A stretch of 64,000 nucleotides of DNA from Streptomyces sp. CB00316 (GCF_001905595.1 NZ_LIXI01000001.1:558001-622000), one strand, 5' to 3'; shown: positions 18,151 to 30,265, counted from the stretch's first letter. Translations and numbers: made by a program. Notes: generated from the letters alone by a model not told the origin.

Positions 18151-18318
18151 AGAACCAACCGCGCCGCCCGTTTGGTCGGCGCCCTACTCTGCTGGGCGCG
18201 TCCGATCGCCATGGCCCTCACCGCGGCCGAGCTCGTGTTTCGGCCGCCGGCCGCCACTCCTTGCGCGTACGCGCAAGCCCGAGCCCGCCACCTCTCCCGC
18301 GTACGCGACAATGGAGCA

Positions 18319-19467
18319 ATGACCACGCTCGCCCCCGCCCTCCCGCAGCTCCGCGTCGGCCCGCACACCGTGCAGCCGCCTGTGGTCCTCGCGCCCATGG
18401 CCGGTATCACCAACGCCCCGTTCCGGACGCTGTGCCGGGAGTTCTCCGGGGGCAAGGGGCTGTTCGTCAGCGAGATGATCACCACGCGGGCGCTGGTCGA
18501 GCGCAACGAGAAGACCATGCAGCTCATCCACTTCGACGCGACCGAGACCCCGCGCTCGATCCAGCTGTACGGGGTGGACCCGGTCACCGTCGGCAAGGCC
18601 GTCCGGATGATCGTCGACGAGAACCTCGCCGACCACATCGACCTCAACTTCGGCTGCCCCGTCCCCAAGGTCACCCGCAAGGGCGGCGGCTCCGCGCTGC
18701 CGTACAAGCGGCCCCTGCTGCGGGCCATCCTCAAGGAGGCCGTCTCAGGCGCCGGGGACCTCCCCGTCACCATCAAGATGCGCAAGGGCATCGACGACGA
18801 CCACCTCACGTTCCTCGACGCGGGGCGCATCGCCGTCGAGGAGGGTGTGACGGCTGTCGCCCTGCACGGGCGCACCACCGCACAGCATTACGGCGGCACC
18901 GCCGACTGGGACGCCATCGCCCGGCTCAAGGAGCACGTCCCGGAGATTCCCGTCCTCGGCAACGGCGACATCTGGTGCGCCGACGACGCCCTGCGGATGA
19001 TGCGCGAGACCGGGTGCGACGGTGTCGTGGTCGGTCGCGGGTGCCTCGGGCGGCCCTGGCTCTTCGCCGATCTGGTGAACGCCATGGAGGGCAGCGCGAC
19101 CCGGCACGCGCCCACCCTGCGCGAGGTCGCGGACGTCATGGTGCGGCACGCGACGCTGCTGGGGGAGTGGATCGGCGACGAGGCCCGTGGCGTGATCGAC
19201 TTCCGTAAGCACGTGGCCTGGTATCTGAAGGGCTTCGCCGTCGGCTCCGAGATGCGCAAGAAGCTGGCCGTCACCTCGTCGCTGGAGGAGCTGGGCGGGC
19301 AGCTGCACGAGCTGGACCTCGACCAGCCCTGGCCCGATGGCGCCGACGGGCCGCGCGGGCGGACCTCGGGCAACAACCGGGTCGTCCTGCCGGACGGCTG
19401 GCTGAAGGACCCGTACGACTGCGCTGGTGTCAGCGCCGACGCGGAGCTGGACACCTCCGGCGGCTGA
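18319..19467 (+). CDS. dusB: tRNA-dihydrouridine synthase
   Basis: A 382-residue FMN-dependent Dus enzyme that reduces uridines in the tRNA D-loop. The TIM-barrel motifs are all visible: VLAPMAGITNAPFR, NFGCPVPKVTRKGGGSAL with the catalytic cysteine in GCPV, TIKMRKGID, ALHGRTTAQHYGG, GNGDIW and GRGCLGRPW. The C-terminal helical domain has DFRKHVAWYLKGF. The ATG at 18319 is preferred; upstream starts lie in the RHS remnant. DusB-type by domain order, though the exact uridine target is not certain. Confidence 0.93.
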   Translation: MTTLAPALPQLRVGPHTVQPPVVLAPMAGITNAPFRTLCREFSGGKGLFVSEMITTRALVERNEKTMQLIHFDATETPRSIQLYGVDPVTVGKAVRMIVDENLADHIDLNFGCPVPKVTRKGGGSALPYKRPLLRAILKEAVSGAGDLPVTIKMRKGIDDDHLTFLDAGRIAVEEGVTAVALHGRTTAQHYGGTADWDAIARLKEHVPEIPVLGNGDIWCADDALRMMRETGCDGVVVGRGCLGRPWLFADLVNAMEGSATRHAPTLREVADVMVRHATLLGEWIGDEARGVIDFRKHVAWYLKGFAVGSEMRKKLAVTSSLEELGGQLHELDLDQPWPDGADGPRGRTSGNNRVVLPDGWLKDPYDCAGVSADAELDTSGG

Positions 19468-19512
19468 GTCCGCACGCGTACGAGGCGGCTGAGTCCGTAC
19501 GCGTACGAGACC

Positions 19513-20268
19513 TCAGCCCCGTACGTCCGGCCCCGCCCGGCGCTCCAGCGGGGCCGCGCCCGCCGAGTTCATCACGTTGAAGACCACGCTCCCCGCCCGG
19601 TAGCGGTCGTCCGTCCACTCGATGGCCCGTCCCGCCGCCGTGTACGTCAGGTGGCGCTGGCGCAGCAGCGGACTGGCCCGGCGCACCCGCAGCAGCCGGG
19701 CGTCCTCGCTGCCCGCCGCGACCGCGTCGATCAGGTGCTCGCCGTAGTGCGCGACGATGTCCGCCCGCTCCGCGATGCTGTCCATGATCGAGACGCAGTC
19801 CTCCGGCAGTGCCAGGACGGCCGGGGCCACCCAGTCCGCGTACACCGTCCGCTCCACCATCACCGGCTCCCCGTCCAGCCACCGCAGCCGCAGGACGTAC
19901 AGCACCTCGCTGCCCGGCTCGGCGTCGAGGCGTTCGGCCTCCTCGTCGGTCGCGGTCCGCACCGTGCGGGCCAGGATGCGGCTGGCGACCTCGCACCCCA
20001 TCGCCTGCGCCCACTGCGCGAAGCTGTTGAGCTGCTGGAAGCTCTGGCGGCGCTCCTGGCGCAGCACGACCCGGCGGGCCCCTTGCCGGGAGCCGATCAG
20101 GCCCTCGGAGGCCAGCAGCGCCACCGCCTGGCGGACCGTGCCGCGGGAGACCTTCCAGCGGGCGGAGAGGTCGCTCTCGGACGGCAGCCGGGAGCCGAGC
20201 GGATAGGTGCCGGTGCGGATGGCGTGCCGCAGCGACTCGGCGATCTCCCGGTAGCGCGTAGCGCCCAT
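19513..20268 (-). CDS. GntR/HutC-family transcriptional regulator
   Basis: A 251-residue regulator with an N-terminal GntR winged helix (YREIAESLRHAIRTGTYPLG, then SRLPSESDLSARWKVSRGTVRQAVALLASEGL) and a C-terminal UTRA ligand-binding domain (about 90-240, e.g. YVLRLRWLDGEPVMVERTVY). It is divergent from an ABC importer operon and probably controls it. HutC-subfamily members include phosphonate regulators such as PhnF, which fits the HAD phosphatase in that operon, but the ligand is not known. Start ATG at 20268 with GAGGGGA upstream. Confidence 0.9.
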   Translation of the reverse strand: MGATRYREIAESLRHAIRTGTYPLGSRLPSESDLSARWKVSRGTVRQAVALLASEGLIGSRQGARRVVLRQERRQSFQQLNSFAQWAQAMGCEVASRILARTVRTATDEEAERLDAEPGSEVLYVLRLRWLDGEPVMVERTVYADWVAPAVLALPEDCVSIMDSIAERADIVAHYGEHLIDAVAAGSEDARLLRVRRASPLLRQRHLTYTAAGRAIEWTDDRYRAGSVVFNVMNSAGAAPLERRAGPDVRG

Positions 20269-20382
20269 GCGTCCCCTCGGCTCTCCGTGCGCAGGATGCG
20301 CTGTGTACAGGTCCGCTTCTCGGTGACGGTCCTGCCACTCACTCTAGCGTCGTCGCAACGCGTTTCGATGCGAGGTCGTTAT

Positions 20383-20402
20383 CTACCAGAACCCCTGGAT
20401 AG
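20383..20402. promoter_or_regulatory. Imperfect inverted repeat, possible GntR operator
   Basis: CTACCAG and CTGGATAG face each other across AACCC between the divergent GntR gene and importer operon. The arms match except for one inserted base. The location fits an operator, but the match is weak. Confidence 0.3.
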
Positions 20403-20446
20403 TGAGCTTTCCTCTTCCCGCCCTCTTGCGGCAGCAGACATGGGAC

Positions 20447-20468
20447 GTTAACTTCCCGGACACCTGGC
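20447..20468 (+). promoter_or_regulatory. Possible PHO box (PhoP direct repeat)
   Basis: Two adjacent 11-mers, GTTAACTTCCC and GGACACCTGGC, each match 5 of 7 bases of the Streptomyces PhoP repeat core GTTCACC. They lie 67 bp upstream of the binding-protein start. If functional, this would place the operon under phosphate control. Confidence 0.3.
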
Positions 20469-20534
20469 CCGGGCGAACTGGTGCCAGCTTGTATGAACAA
20501 GTGGCCCTCACGCTTCGCTCCTGGGAGACCTACC

Positions 20535-21713
20535 GTGCGCAGAGCCCGACCCCGTCCCCGTATCCGCGCCAACAGCCGTGCCGTTGCCGCCCTCGCCCTC
20601 TCCACCGCCGCGCTCACCGCCCTCACCGCGTGCGGCGCCGCGCCCGAGGAGAAGGTGGCGACCGGTGCGAACGGGGTGAAGTCCACCGAGGCCACCTCGG
20701 TCGCCGACTTCGGCGGGCTGGAGAAGCTGGTCGCCGCCGCCGAGAAGGAGGGCGAGCTCAACGTGATCGCCCTGCCGCCGGACTGGGCGAACTACGGCGA
20801 GATCATCGAGGCCTTCCAGGCCAAGTACAAGATCAAGATCAAGAGCGAGACCCCGGACGCGTCCAGCTCCGACGAGATAGCCGCCGTCAAGTCCCGCAAG
20901 GGCCAGAAGCGCGCCCCCGACGTCCTCGACCTCGGCATCGCCTTCGCCCGCAGCGGCGCCGCCGAGAACCTCTTCGCCCCGTACAAGGTCGCCACCTGGG
21001 ACAAGATCCCCGACAGCCAGAAGGACGCCGACGGCCGCTGGTACAACGACTACGGCGGCTATGTCTCCATCGGCTGCGACGCCGCCCGCATCAAGACCTG
21101 CCCCGAGACCTTCGCGGACCTGCTGAAGCCCGAGTACAAGGGCAAGGTCGCCCTCAACGGCAACCCGACCAAGTCCGGCTCCGCCTTCGGCGGCGTGTAC
21201 GCGGCGTCCCTGGCCAACAAGGGGTCCTTCGGGGACATCCAGCCCGGCATCGACTTCTTCGGCAAGCTGAAGAAGAGCGGCAACTTCATCCCCGTCGAGT
21301 CCACCCCGGCCACCGTCGAGAAGGGCGAGACGCCGATCAGCATCGACTGGGACTACCTGAACGCCGGGTACGCCGACCAGTTCAAGGGCAAGGGCGTCGA
21401 CTGGAAGGTCTCCGTACCGAAGGACGGGGTCTACGCCCAGTTCTACTCGCAGGCCGTCAACAAGGACGCCCCCCACCCGGCGGCCGCCCGCCTGTGGATG
21501 GAGTACCTGTACAGCGCCGAGGGCCAGAACCTCTGGCTCAAGGGGTACGCCCGCCCGGTGCTGCTGCCCGCCATGACCGAGGACGGGACGGCCGACAAGA
21601 CCTTCGTCGCCAAGCTTCCCGCCGTCGAGGGCACGCCGACGTTCCCCTCCTCCGAGGAGCTCGACAAGGCCAACGCCACGCTCTCCGAGAACTGGGACAA
21701 GGCCGTCTCCTGA
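20535..21713 (+). CDS. ABC importer substrate-binding lipoprotein
   Basis: A 392-residue solute-binding protein with a lipoprotein signal (RAVAALALSTAALTALTACG, lipobox LTAC). The mature region starts with an acidic linker, then VAAAEKEGELNVIALPPDWANYGE and IIEAFQAKYKIKIKSETPD, typical of the iron/polyamine/2-aminoethylphosphonate binding-protein superfamily. The context of GntR regulator, two permeases, ATPase and HAD phosphatase suggests a phosphonate- or phosphate-ester-type substrate, but Fe3+ or polyamines remain possible. The GTG at 20535 follows GGGAG. Its TGA overlaps the next start. Confidence 0.85.
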   Translation: MRRARPRPRIRANSRAVAALALSTAALTALTACGAAPEEKVATGANGVKSTEATSVADFGGLEKLVAAAEKEGELNVIALPPDWANYGEIIEAFQAKYKIKIKSETPDASSSDEIAAVKSRKGQKRAPDVLDLGIAFARSGAAENLFAPYKVATWDKIPDSQKDADGRWYNDYGGYVSIGCDAARIKTCPETFADLLKPEYKGKVALNGNPTKSGSAFGGVYAASLANKGSFGDIQPGIDFFGKLKKSGNFIPVESTPATVEKGETPISIDWDYLNAGYADQFKGKGVDWKVSVPKDGVYAQFYSQAVNKDAPHPAAARLWMEYLYSAEGQNLWLKGYARPVLLPAMTEDGTADKTFVAKLPAVEGTPTFPSSEELDKANATLSENWDKAVS

Positions 21714-22630
21714 TGACCCCATCCCACCCGACCGCCGCCCCGGGACCCGGGGCGGCCCCTGTGAAGGCCGGCGGCCCGACGCGCCGTCGCCGGCCGCCCC
21801 GCGCCTGGCTCGGGGCCCTCCCGCTGCTCGTCTTCGCAGGGCTCTGCTTCGGACTGCCCGCCGGCGCGCTGCTGTACGGGGCAATCACCCGTACCGACCC
21901 GGTCGCCGGCACCACGGAGTTCACCGGTGAGCACCTGACACGCTCGCTCCAGGGGCCCTACCTCACCTCGCTCACCGGCAGCGTCCAGCTCTCCGCGCTC
22001 ACCGCCGCCATCGCCACCGTCTTCGGTGTGCTGATCGCCCAGGCCGTCGTCACCTCCCGGCGCGGCTCGCTGCGCGGGGCCGTGCTCACCGCCTCCGGCG
22101 TGCTCGCCAACTTCGGCGGCATCCCGCTGGCCTTCGCCTTCGTCGCCACCCTCGGCATCTCCGGTGTGGTCACGCAGCTCGGCCACCTGGACGCGCTCGG
22201 CTGGAACCTCTACTCCTTCACCGGGCTCACCGTCATCTACCTCTACTTCCTCATCCCGCTCATGGTGATCGTCGTCGTCCCGGCGCTGGACGGACTGCGC
22301 CCCCAGTGGCGGGAGGCCGCCCGCAACAACGGCGCCACCGCCTGGCAGTTCTGGCGGTACGTCGGACTGCCGGTGCTCGCGCCGTCGCTGCTCGGCGGGT
22401 TCGTCCTCCTCTTCGGGAGCGCCTTCGCCGCGCACGCCACGGCCGCCGCCCTCGTCGGCGGCTCCGTACCGCTGGTCACCCTGAAGATCGCCGACGCGCT
22501 CTCCGGGAACGTCCTGGTCGGCCAGGAGAACGTGGCCCTGGCGCTGAGCCTCGACATGATCGTGATCGCCGGACTGGTGATGGCGGTCTATCTGCCCCTC
22601 CAGCGACGGAGCTCCCGATGGCTGCACTGA
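21713..22630 (+). CDS. ABC importer permease 1
   Basis: A 305-residue inner-membrane permease of the binding-protein-dependent type, with six predicted membrane segments starting at LGALPLLVFAGLCFGLPAGA. The EAA loop is visible as WREAARNNGATAWQFWRYVGLPVLAPS, the site that docks on the ATPase. Start ATG at 21713 overlaps the preceding stop (TGATG), so translation is coupled. It pairs with the second permease. Confidence 0.88.
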   Translation: MTPSHPTAAPGPGAAPVKAGGPTRRRRPPRAWLGALPLLVFAGLCFGLPAGALLYGAITRTDPVAGTTEFTGEHLTRSLQGPYLTSLTGSVQLSALTAAIATVFGVLIAQAVVTSRRGSLRGAVLTASGVLANFGGIPLAFAFVATLGISGVVTQLGHLDALGWNLYSFTGLTVIYLYFLIPLMVIVVVPALDGLRPQWREAARNNGATAWQFWRYVGLPVLAPSLLGGFVLLFGSAFAAHATAAALVGGSVPLVTLKIADALSGNVLVGQENVALALSLDMIVIAGLVMAVYLPLQRRSSRWLH

Positions 22631-23601
22631 CCACCGCCGCCCCCGAGGCCTTCGCCCCGGGGAAGGCCCGCCGTACGCGCCCCCGCTACTGGCGCGGTGC
22701 CGTACTGGCCGTCGCCGGGCTGTACTTCGTCACCCCGCTGCTCTCCTCGTTCGTCTTCACCGTCCATGTGCCGAACCAGGGCCTCACCTTCGAGGCGTAC
22801 ACCGGCATCCTGTCGGCCGACGGGTTCACCGAGAGCCTGTTGCTCTCGCTCTCCCTCGCCGCCGCCACCATCGCGCTCGCCCTGCTGCTCGTCGTCCCCG
22901 CGCTCGTCGCGGTGCGGCTCGGGCCGCCCCGGCTGCGGGCCGTCGTGGAGATCGTCTGCATGCTGCCGCTGGTGGTGCCGCCGATCGCCCTGGTCACCGG
23001 GATCGCCACCGTGCTGCGCTGGGGCCCGGACCACTTCTCGCGCACCCCGCTCTACCAGACCTTCCTCGCCGTCCAGAACGAGTCGTTCCCGGTGGTGCTG
23101 GTGCTCGCCTACACCGTGCTGGCGCTGCCCTTCGTGCACCGCTCGCTGGACGCGGGACTGCGTGCCGTCGACGTGCCCACGCTGGTGGAGGCGGCCCGGA
23201 ACTGCGGGGCGAGCCGGCTGCAGGTGATCGTGAGCGTCATCCTGCCCAACCTGCGCTCCTCGCTCGCCGGGGCCTCCTTCCTCACCCTGGCGCTGGTGCT
23301 CGGCGAGTACACCGTCGCCTCGCTGCTGGGCTTCCGGCCCTTCGCGGTGTGGATCGTCACCGTCTCCGGCGCGGAGGCCCGGATGTCGGTCGCCGTCTCC
23401 CTGCTCTCCCTGCTCATCACCTGGGCCCTGCTGCTCGTCCTCTCGCGCGCCGGAACCGGGTCCTCCGCCTCGGCCACCGCGATCCCGGCCGCCGGAGCCG
23501 GGCCCGCCACCGTCGTGCCGGGCGCCGGAGCCACCGCCTCCGCCCCGGCCATCACCACCGTCCCGGCCGCCGCCCCCACTCCCGTACCCGGCAAGGAGTA
23601 G
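22618..23601 (+). CDS. ABC importer permease 2
   Basis: A 327-residue permease with six predicted membrane segments and an EAA loop LVEAARNCGASRLQVIVSVILPNLRSSLA. The last 50 residues after the final membrane segment are an Ala/Pro/Thr-rich low-complexity tail (ATAIPAAGAGPATVVPGAG), unusual for a permease and probably a disordered cytoplasmic or surface tail. Overlaps permease 1 by 13 bp. Confidence 0.88.
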   Translation: MAALTTAAPEAFAPGKARRTRPRYWRGAVLAVAGLYFVTPLLSSFVFTVHVPNQGLTFEAYTGILSADGFTESLLLSLSLAAATIALALLLVVPALVAVRLGPPRLRAVVEIVCMLPLVVPPIALVTGIATVLRWGPDHFSRTPLYQTFLAVQNESFPVVLVLAYTVLALPFVHRSLDAGLRAVDVPTLVEAARNCGASRLQVIVSVILPNLRSSLAGASFLTLALVLGEYTVASLLGFRPFAVWIVTVSGAEARMSVAVSLLSLLITWALLLVLSRAGTGSSASATAIPAAGAGPATVVPGAGATASAPAITTVPAAAPTPVPGKE

Positions 23602-23607
23602 CCACCC

Positions 23608-24777
23608 ATGTCAGCCCTGCCCACCGCCACCGCCGGACGTCCCGAGCCGGCCAAGGCCGCCGCGTCCGACGGGCGGGCCGTCACCGGAGCCCGGGTGGAG
23701 TTCCGCTCCCTGCGCCGGGCGTTCGGCCCCACCGTCGCCCTCGACGGCCTCAACCTCACCGCCGAGCCCGGCGAGCTCCTCGCCCTGCTGGGCCCCTCCG
23801 GCTGCGGCAAGACCACCGCGCTGCGGGTCCTCGCCGGGTTCGAGCAGCCCGACTCCGGCGAGGTCCTCGTCGACGGAAAGGACATCACCCCGGTCCCCGC
23901 CAGCCGGCGCGACGCCGGGATGGTCTTCCAGTCCTACAGCCTCTTCCCGCACCTCAACGCCCGTGACAACGTCGCCTTCGGCCCTCGGATGAAGGGCGTC
24001 GCGACCGCTGAGCGGCACGCCACCGCGAACGAGCTCCTCGAACTCGTCGGGCTCCCCGCCCACGGAGACCGCTACCCGCACCAGATGTCCGGCGGCCAGC
24101 AGCAGCGCGTCGCCCTGGCCCGCGCCCTCGCCCTGCGCCCCAGGGTCCTGCTCCTGGACGAGCCGCTCTCGGCACTCGACGCAAAGGTCCGGCTCACCCT
24201 GCGCGAGGAGATCCGCCGCCTCCAGCTGGCGCTCGGGATCACCACCATCTTCGTCACCCACGACCAGGAGGAGGCCCTCTCCATGGCCGACCGGGTCGCC
24301 GTCCTCAACGCGGGCCGCCTGGAGCAGTGCGCGCCCCCCGCCGAGCTGTACGAGCGCCCCGCCACGCCGTTCGTCGCCGAGTTCGTCGGCACCATGAACC
24401 GGGTGCCGGGCCGGCTGACCGGGGACGGTTCGGTGGAGGTCGCGGGCGCCACCCTCCCGGTCGACGGGAACATCCCGGCGGGCCGGGGTCCGGTCGACGT
24501 CCTCATACGCCCCGAGAGCATCGGTGTCACGGCCGACGCGGACGGTACGGCCACGGTCGTCTCCGCCTCCTTCCTCGGCTCGGTCACCCGGGTCCTCCTC
24601 GACCTCCCGGACGGCGTCGCGATCAAGGCCGACCTCCCCTCCCGGGACGCCACGGAGCTCGCTCCCGGGGTGCGGGCCCGGGCCACCCCGGTCCGGCGCC
24701 CGGTGCTGGTCGTGCCCGTACGGGGGACGACGGCACCCGATGCCGTGAACGCCGACGACCACCGGGTGGAGGCGTGA
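23608..24777 (+). CDS. ABC importer ATP-binding protein
   Basis: A 389-residue ATPase with Walker A LGPSGCGKTT, Q-loop VFQSYSLFPHL, signature MSGGQQQRVALARAL, Walker B VLLLDEPLSALD and switch His in FVTHDQEEALSMADR. The C-terminal third has TOBE-type regulatory beta domains (VDVLIRPESIGV). This matches the PotA/FbpC/PhnT group. It lies 6 bp after permease 2, and its stop overlaps the HAD gene start (GTGA). Confidence 0.92.
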   Translation: MSALPTATAGRPEPAKAAASDGRAVTGARVEFRSLRRAFGPTVALDGLNLTAEPGELLALLGPSGCGKTTALRVLAGFEQPDSGEVLVDGKDITPVPASRRDAGMVFQSYSLFPHLNARDNVAFGPRMKGVATAERHATANELLELVGLPAHGDRYPHQMSGGQQQRVALARALALRPRVLLLDEPLSALDAKVRLTLREEIRRLQLALGITTIFVTHDQEEALSMADRVAVLNAGRLEQCAPPAELYERPATPFVAEFVGTMNRVPGRLTGDGSVEVAGATLPVDGNIPAGRGPVDVLIRPESIGVTADADGTATVVSASFLGSVTRVLLDLPDGVAIKADLPSRDATELAPGVRARATPVRRPVLVVPVRGTTAPDAVNADDHRVEA

Positions 24778-25502
24778 AGACCGCCCCCGCCGCCGTCCTT
24801 TTCGACATGGACGGCACCCTGGTCGACACCGAGGTGCTCTGGTGGGAGACGGCCCGCGAGGTCGCGGCCGGGCTCGGCCACCGGCTGAGCGAAGCCGACG
24901 CCCCGGAGGTCGTCGGCCGGGCCGTCGCCGACACCGCCGCTCATCTGATCGAGGTGACCGGCGGCGACGCCTCCGCGCTCCCTGACACCGCCGCCGACCG
25001 GGCCGCCGCGCTGGAGCGCACCGCCGCCGAGCTGACCGACTCCTTCTTCCGCAAGGTCGACGCGGGCGCCCCGCTGCGCCCCGGAGCCGCCGCGCTGCTG
25101 GCTTCGCTCGAAGGCGCCGGAGTGCCGTTCGCCCTGGTCAGTGCCTCGCCCCGGAGCGTGGTGGACGCGGTGGTGGCCGGGTCGCTGGCCGGGGTGGACT
25201 TCGCCTTCACGCTGTCGGCCGACGACACCGTACGGACCAAGCCCTACCCGGATCCCTACCGCGCGGCCGCCGAGCGGTTCGCCGCCGACCCCGCCGCCTG
25301 TGTGGCGGTGGAGGACTCCCCGGACGGCACCGCCTCCGCCGACGCCGCGGGGTGTGCGGTGCTGGTGGTTCCGTCGCTGCTCCCGGTCGCCCCAGGGCGG
25401 GCGCGGACGTTCGCCCGTAGCCTGGAAGAGGTGGACCTCGGGGTGCTGAGCGACTGCCTGAGCCGTCCGAATCCTGAAATCCAGGGTCCGAAACCAGCGT
25501 GA
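24774..25502 (+). CDS. HAD-superfamily hydrolase (IA subfamily)
   Basis: A 242-residue HAD phosphatase. Motif I FDMDGTLVDTE holds the nucleophile Asp and acid Asp, motif II is the serine in FALVSASPRS, motif III the lysine in TKPYPDPY and motif IV VAVEDSPDGTASADAAG. The helical cap lies between motifs I and II. No phosphonatase-type lysine can be confirmed by eye. As the last gene of the importer operon it probably dephosphorylates or processes the imported compound. GTG start overlaps the ATPase stop. Confidence 0.85.
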   Translation: MKTAPAAVLFDMDGTLVDTEVLWWETAREVAAGLGHRLSEADAPEVVGRAVADTAAHLIEVTGGDASALPDTAADRAAALERTAAELTDSFFRKVDAGAPLRPGAAALLASLEGAGVPFALVSASPRSVVDAVVAGSLAGVDFAFTLSADDTVRTKPYPDPYRAAAERFAADPAACVAVEDSPDGTASADAAGCAVLVVPSLLPVAPGRARTFARSLEEVDLGVLSDCLSRPNPEIQGPKPA

Positions 25503-25842
25503 TTCGCGCCACCCTTGATCGGGGGTGCGCTCAGATGAGCGTTATGGCGGTGGCTGCACTTCTGGAAGACCTGGCACTCAGTGCCATGTGTCAGCCTTCG
25601 GGAAGTGTACTCAGGTGCGGAGTGGCCCGCTCACATGAGAGTCGAGGGTCAAGAAATGGCCATGCTGCCTTCAGGAACTGAACGGATAGCCGCGGCCCGC
25701 CCGCCGAAGAGCTTCTTTAGATCTGCTGGCGGACGGGTGGTTGCGGCCGTATGACGACCAAGTGGACGTACCCATACACCTTCGATCTGGGTATGTTCCT
25801 GGCCGTCAGGGCAGCCACCGCGTCCTCGAGGAGTCGAGACCC
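25503..25842 (+). other. ppdK upstream region
   Basis: About 340 bp with no convincing gene; a 60-codon frame from 25499 lacks a ribosome binding site and known homology. It probably holds the ppdK promoter and leader. Its main feature is the palindrome at 25572-25586. Confidence 0.5.
25572..25586. promoter_or_regulatory. Perfect palindrome TGGCACTCAGTGCCA
   Basis: A 15-bp perfect dyad (7-bp arms, one central base) about 260 bp upstream of ppdK. It has the shape of a repressor operator. The arms resemble half-sites of the CIRCE element but without its 9-bp spacer, so HrcA is not implied. Confidence 0.4.
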
Positions 25843-28554
<2,712 letters not shown>

Positions 28555-28647
28555 TGCGGTGCACATGACCAACTCCGGGGATCTATAAGGGAATTGGGTC
28601 GGATCCCTCACCAGCCCGCCACCCTGGCGAGATCCCCGGAACACCGA

Positions 28648-28684
28648 GAAGCGGCGGCACCCTGTGCGGGGGTGCCGCCGCTTC
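28648..28684 (+). terminator. Hairpin terminator after ppdK
   Basis: A perfect 15-bp stem (28648-28662 with 28670-28684) and a 7-nt loop, 94 bp after the ppdK stop. Confidence 0.8.
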
Positions 28685-29121
28685 GCCTTGCCTGCGGAAT
28701 ATGTGGCGGCCATCGCCCCGGAGTGGAACCGGAGTGGGCCCGGAGCGGAATGTGCGCTACCGATGTGTCGCAGCACACATTGCTTCGTTTAATGCGCAAA
28801 GAAATCGGGATGGCTGCCCGATGGACCGGAGCGGGACCGGGGTGCGGTCCATGGATCCCCACCCATGGACCGCACCCGGCTTACCCCCGTCGGGTACGGA
28901 GCCGCACCGTCGCCCGCCGCCGCCGAACACGCAAAGCCCCCCACGGCCTTCACGTGCTCATCCGGCGGGCACCGGATGCGTACCCGACGTCGTACAGCTT
29001 TTCGGGTGAAGCGGAACGGGGCGAGACGTTTCACTTCTGGCCGAAACCCCGTGGTGACCTCCTGTGACGGTCCGCATACCCTTCGGTGGGGGCAATTGCG
29101 GATGCAACAGGTGGGGGAGTA
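28685..29121 (+). other. Intergenic region with second large hairpin
   Basis: About 440 bp upstream of the ArsR-like regulator. No gene is recognised. It contains a 15-bp perfect inverted repeat (28840-28854 with 28863-28877, 8-nt loop) whose arms both include CCATGG. The remaining sequence is less GC-rich (e.g. around 28770-28800) and may hold promoters. Confidence 0.45.
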
Positions 29122-30159
29122 GTGCTGCGTATCCATGTGTCCAGGCTGGACCTTTCGCGGGTGCGGATGGCCACGAGACCGGACGCGATGTGGGAAACGA
29201 TTCTCAGTTTTCATCGACTGAGGGACCGGCGGGCTTCGACGGTGTTCGGGAAATGGCGGACAGAAACACGAGCTCGGTTGAATGGTGAAGCACAGCTGCT
29301 GTCGGCGGTCGTCCCGCCCCGCGGCTATTTCCCCGATTTCCTGACGCCCTCGCAGGAAGGCGCCGAGCCGTTCGGGCTCGACGTGGGAATGGAGGCACTG
29401 CGGGACACCTCCGCCGACCGCATCCGCCGCGAGCTGGACCTGATGGCGGCCGGACGGCGGCGGCAGCGGGGCGTACGAGGGGCCGGCTGCCCGGACGCCG
29501 GCGCGGGGCGGGTCACGGCCGCGCTGCCCGCCGCGCTCTCCGAGGGCCGCGCCGAACCCCTCGCCCGGCTCATCGGCGCCCTGCGCAGCTACCACGACGC
29601 CGCCGTCGAGCCGTACTGGCCGCACATCCGGGCCTCCATCGAGGCCGACCGGGCCGTGCGGGGCCGAGCACTCCTGGACGGCGGAGCCGACGGGCTGCTG
29701 GCGACCCTGCCGCCGATGATCCGGTGGCGGGCGCCCGTGCTGGAGGCGGACTACCCCGTCGACCGCGACCTGTACCTCGACGGGCGCGGGCTGCTGCTCC
29801 AGCCCTCGTTCTTCTGCCGGGGCACCCCCGTCGTCTACCGCGACCCGTCGCTCCCGCCCGTGCTCGTCTACCCGGTCACCCACCCCGGTGCCCCGGAGTT
29901 CGCCGAGCCCGGACCCTGGCTCGGCCGGCTCGTGGGCCACACCCGCTCCGCCGTCCTGCAGTCCATAGGCAACGGCTGCACGACGAGCGAACTGGCCCGC
30001 CGGGCCGGGGTGTCCCTCGCCTCGGCGAGCCAGCACGCCTCCGTCCTGCGCGAGGCGGGCCTGGTCCTCACCCTGCGCCACGGCAGCTCGGTGCTCCACA
30101 CGCTGACCCCGCTGGGCGGCTCCCTGCTCCGGGGCGGCGCGCCGCTCGCCATGTCCTGA
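29122..30159 (+). CDS. ArsR-like winged-helix regulator with large N-terminal domain
   Basis: A 345-residue protein. The C-terminal 75 residues form an ArsR-type winged helix (RSAVLQSIGNGCTTSELARR, AGVSLASASQHASVLREAGLVL). The first 260 residues begin with the pattern common to a Streptomyces regulator group (LRIHVSRLDLSRVRMATRPDAMWETILSFHRLRDRRAS), of unknown ligand. No metal-binding cysteine cluster is seen, so it is not a classical metal sensor. The GTG at 29122 follows GGGGGAG closely; a GTG at 29086 would add 12 residues. Confidence 0.8.
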   Translation: MLRIHVSRLDLSRVRMATRPDAMWETILSFHRLRDRRASTVFGKWRTETRARLNGEAQLLSAVVPPRGYFPDFLTPSQEGAEPFGLDVGMEALRDTSADRIRRELDLMAAGRRRQRGVRGAGCPDAGAGRVTAALPAALSEGRAEPLARLIGALRSYHDAAVEPYWPHIRASIEADRAVRGRALLDGGADGLLATLPPMIRWRAPVLEADYPVDRDLYLDGRGLLLQPSFFCRGTPVVYRDPSLPPVLVYPVTHPGAPEFAEPGPWLGRLVGHTRSAVLQSIGNGCTTSELARRAGVSLASASQHASVLREAGLVLTLRHGSSVLHTLTPLGGSLLRGGAPLAMS

Positions 30160-30265
30160 GGGGGGCGCCGCCGGGAGGCGGTGGAGAACCGTCGCGCGTA
30201 CACCACACCTGGGAGGTCGTCCGGATGGACTCCTCCGCCGTCGAGGGCGAGGGCTGAGCCGGAGA

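Noticed and set aside
25499..25681. A 60-codon frame upstream of ppdK
   Set aside because: No ribosome binding site or family, and the composition differs from coding DNA here; treated as promoter region.
28594..29067. Overlapping 157- and 102-codon frames downstream of ppdK
   Set aside because: They run through the terminator and a hairpin and are Arg/Pro-rich without motifs.
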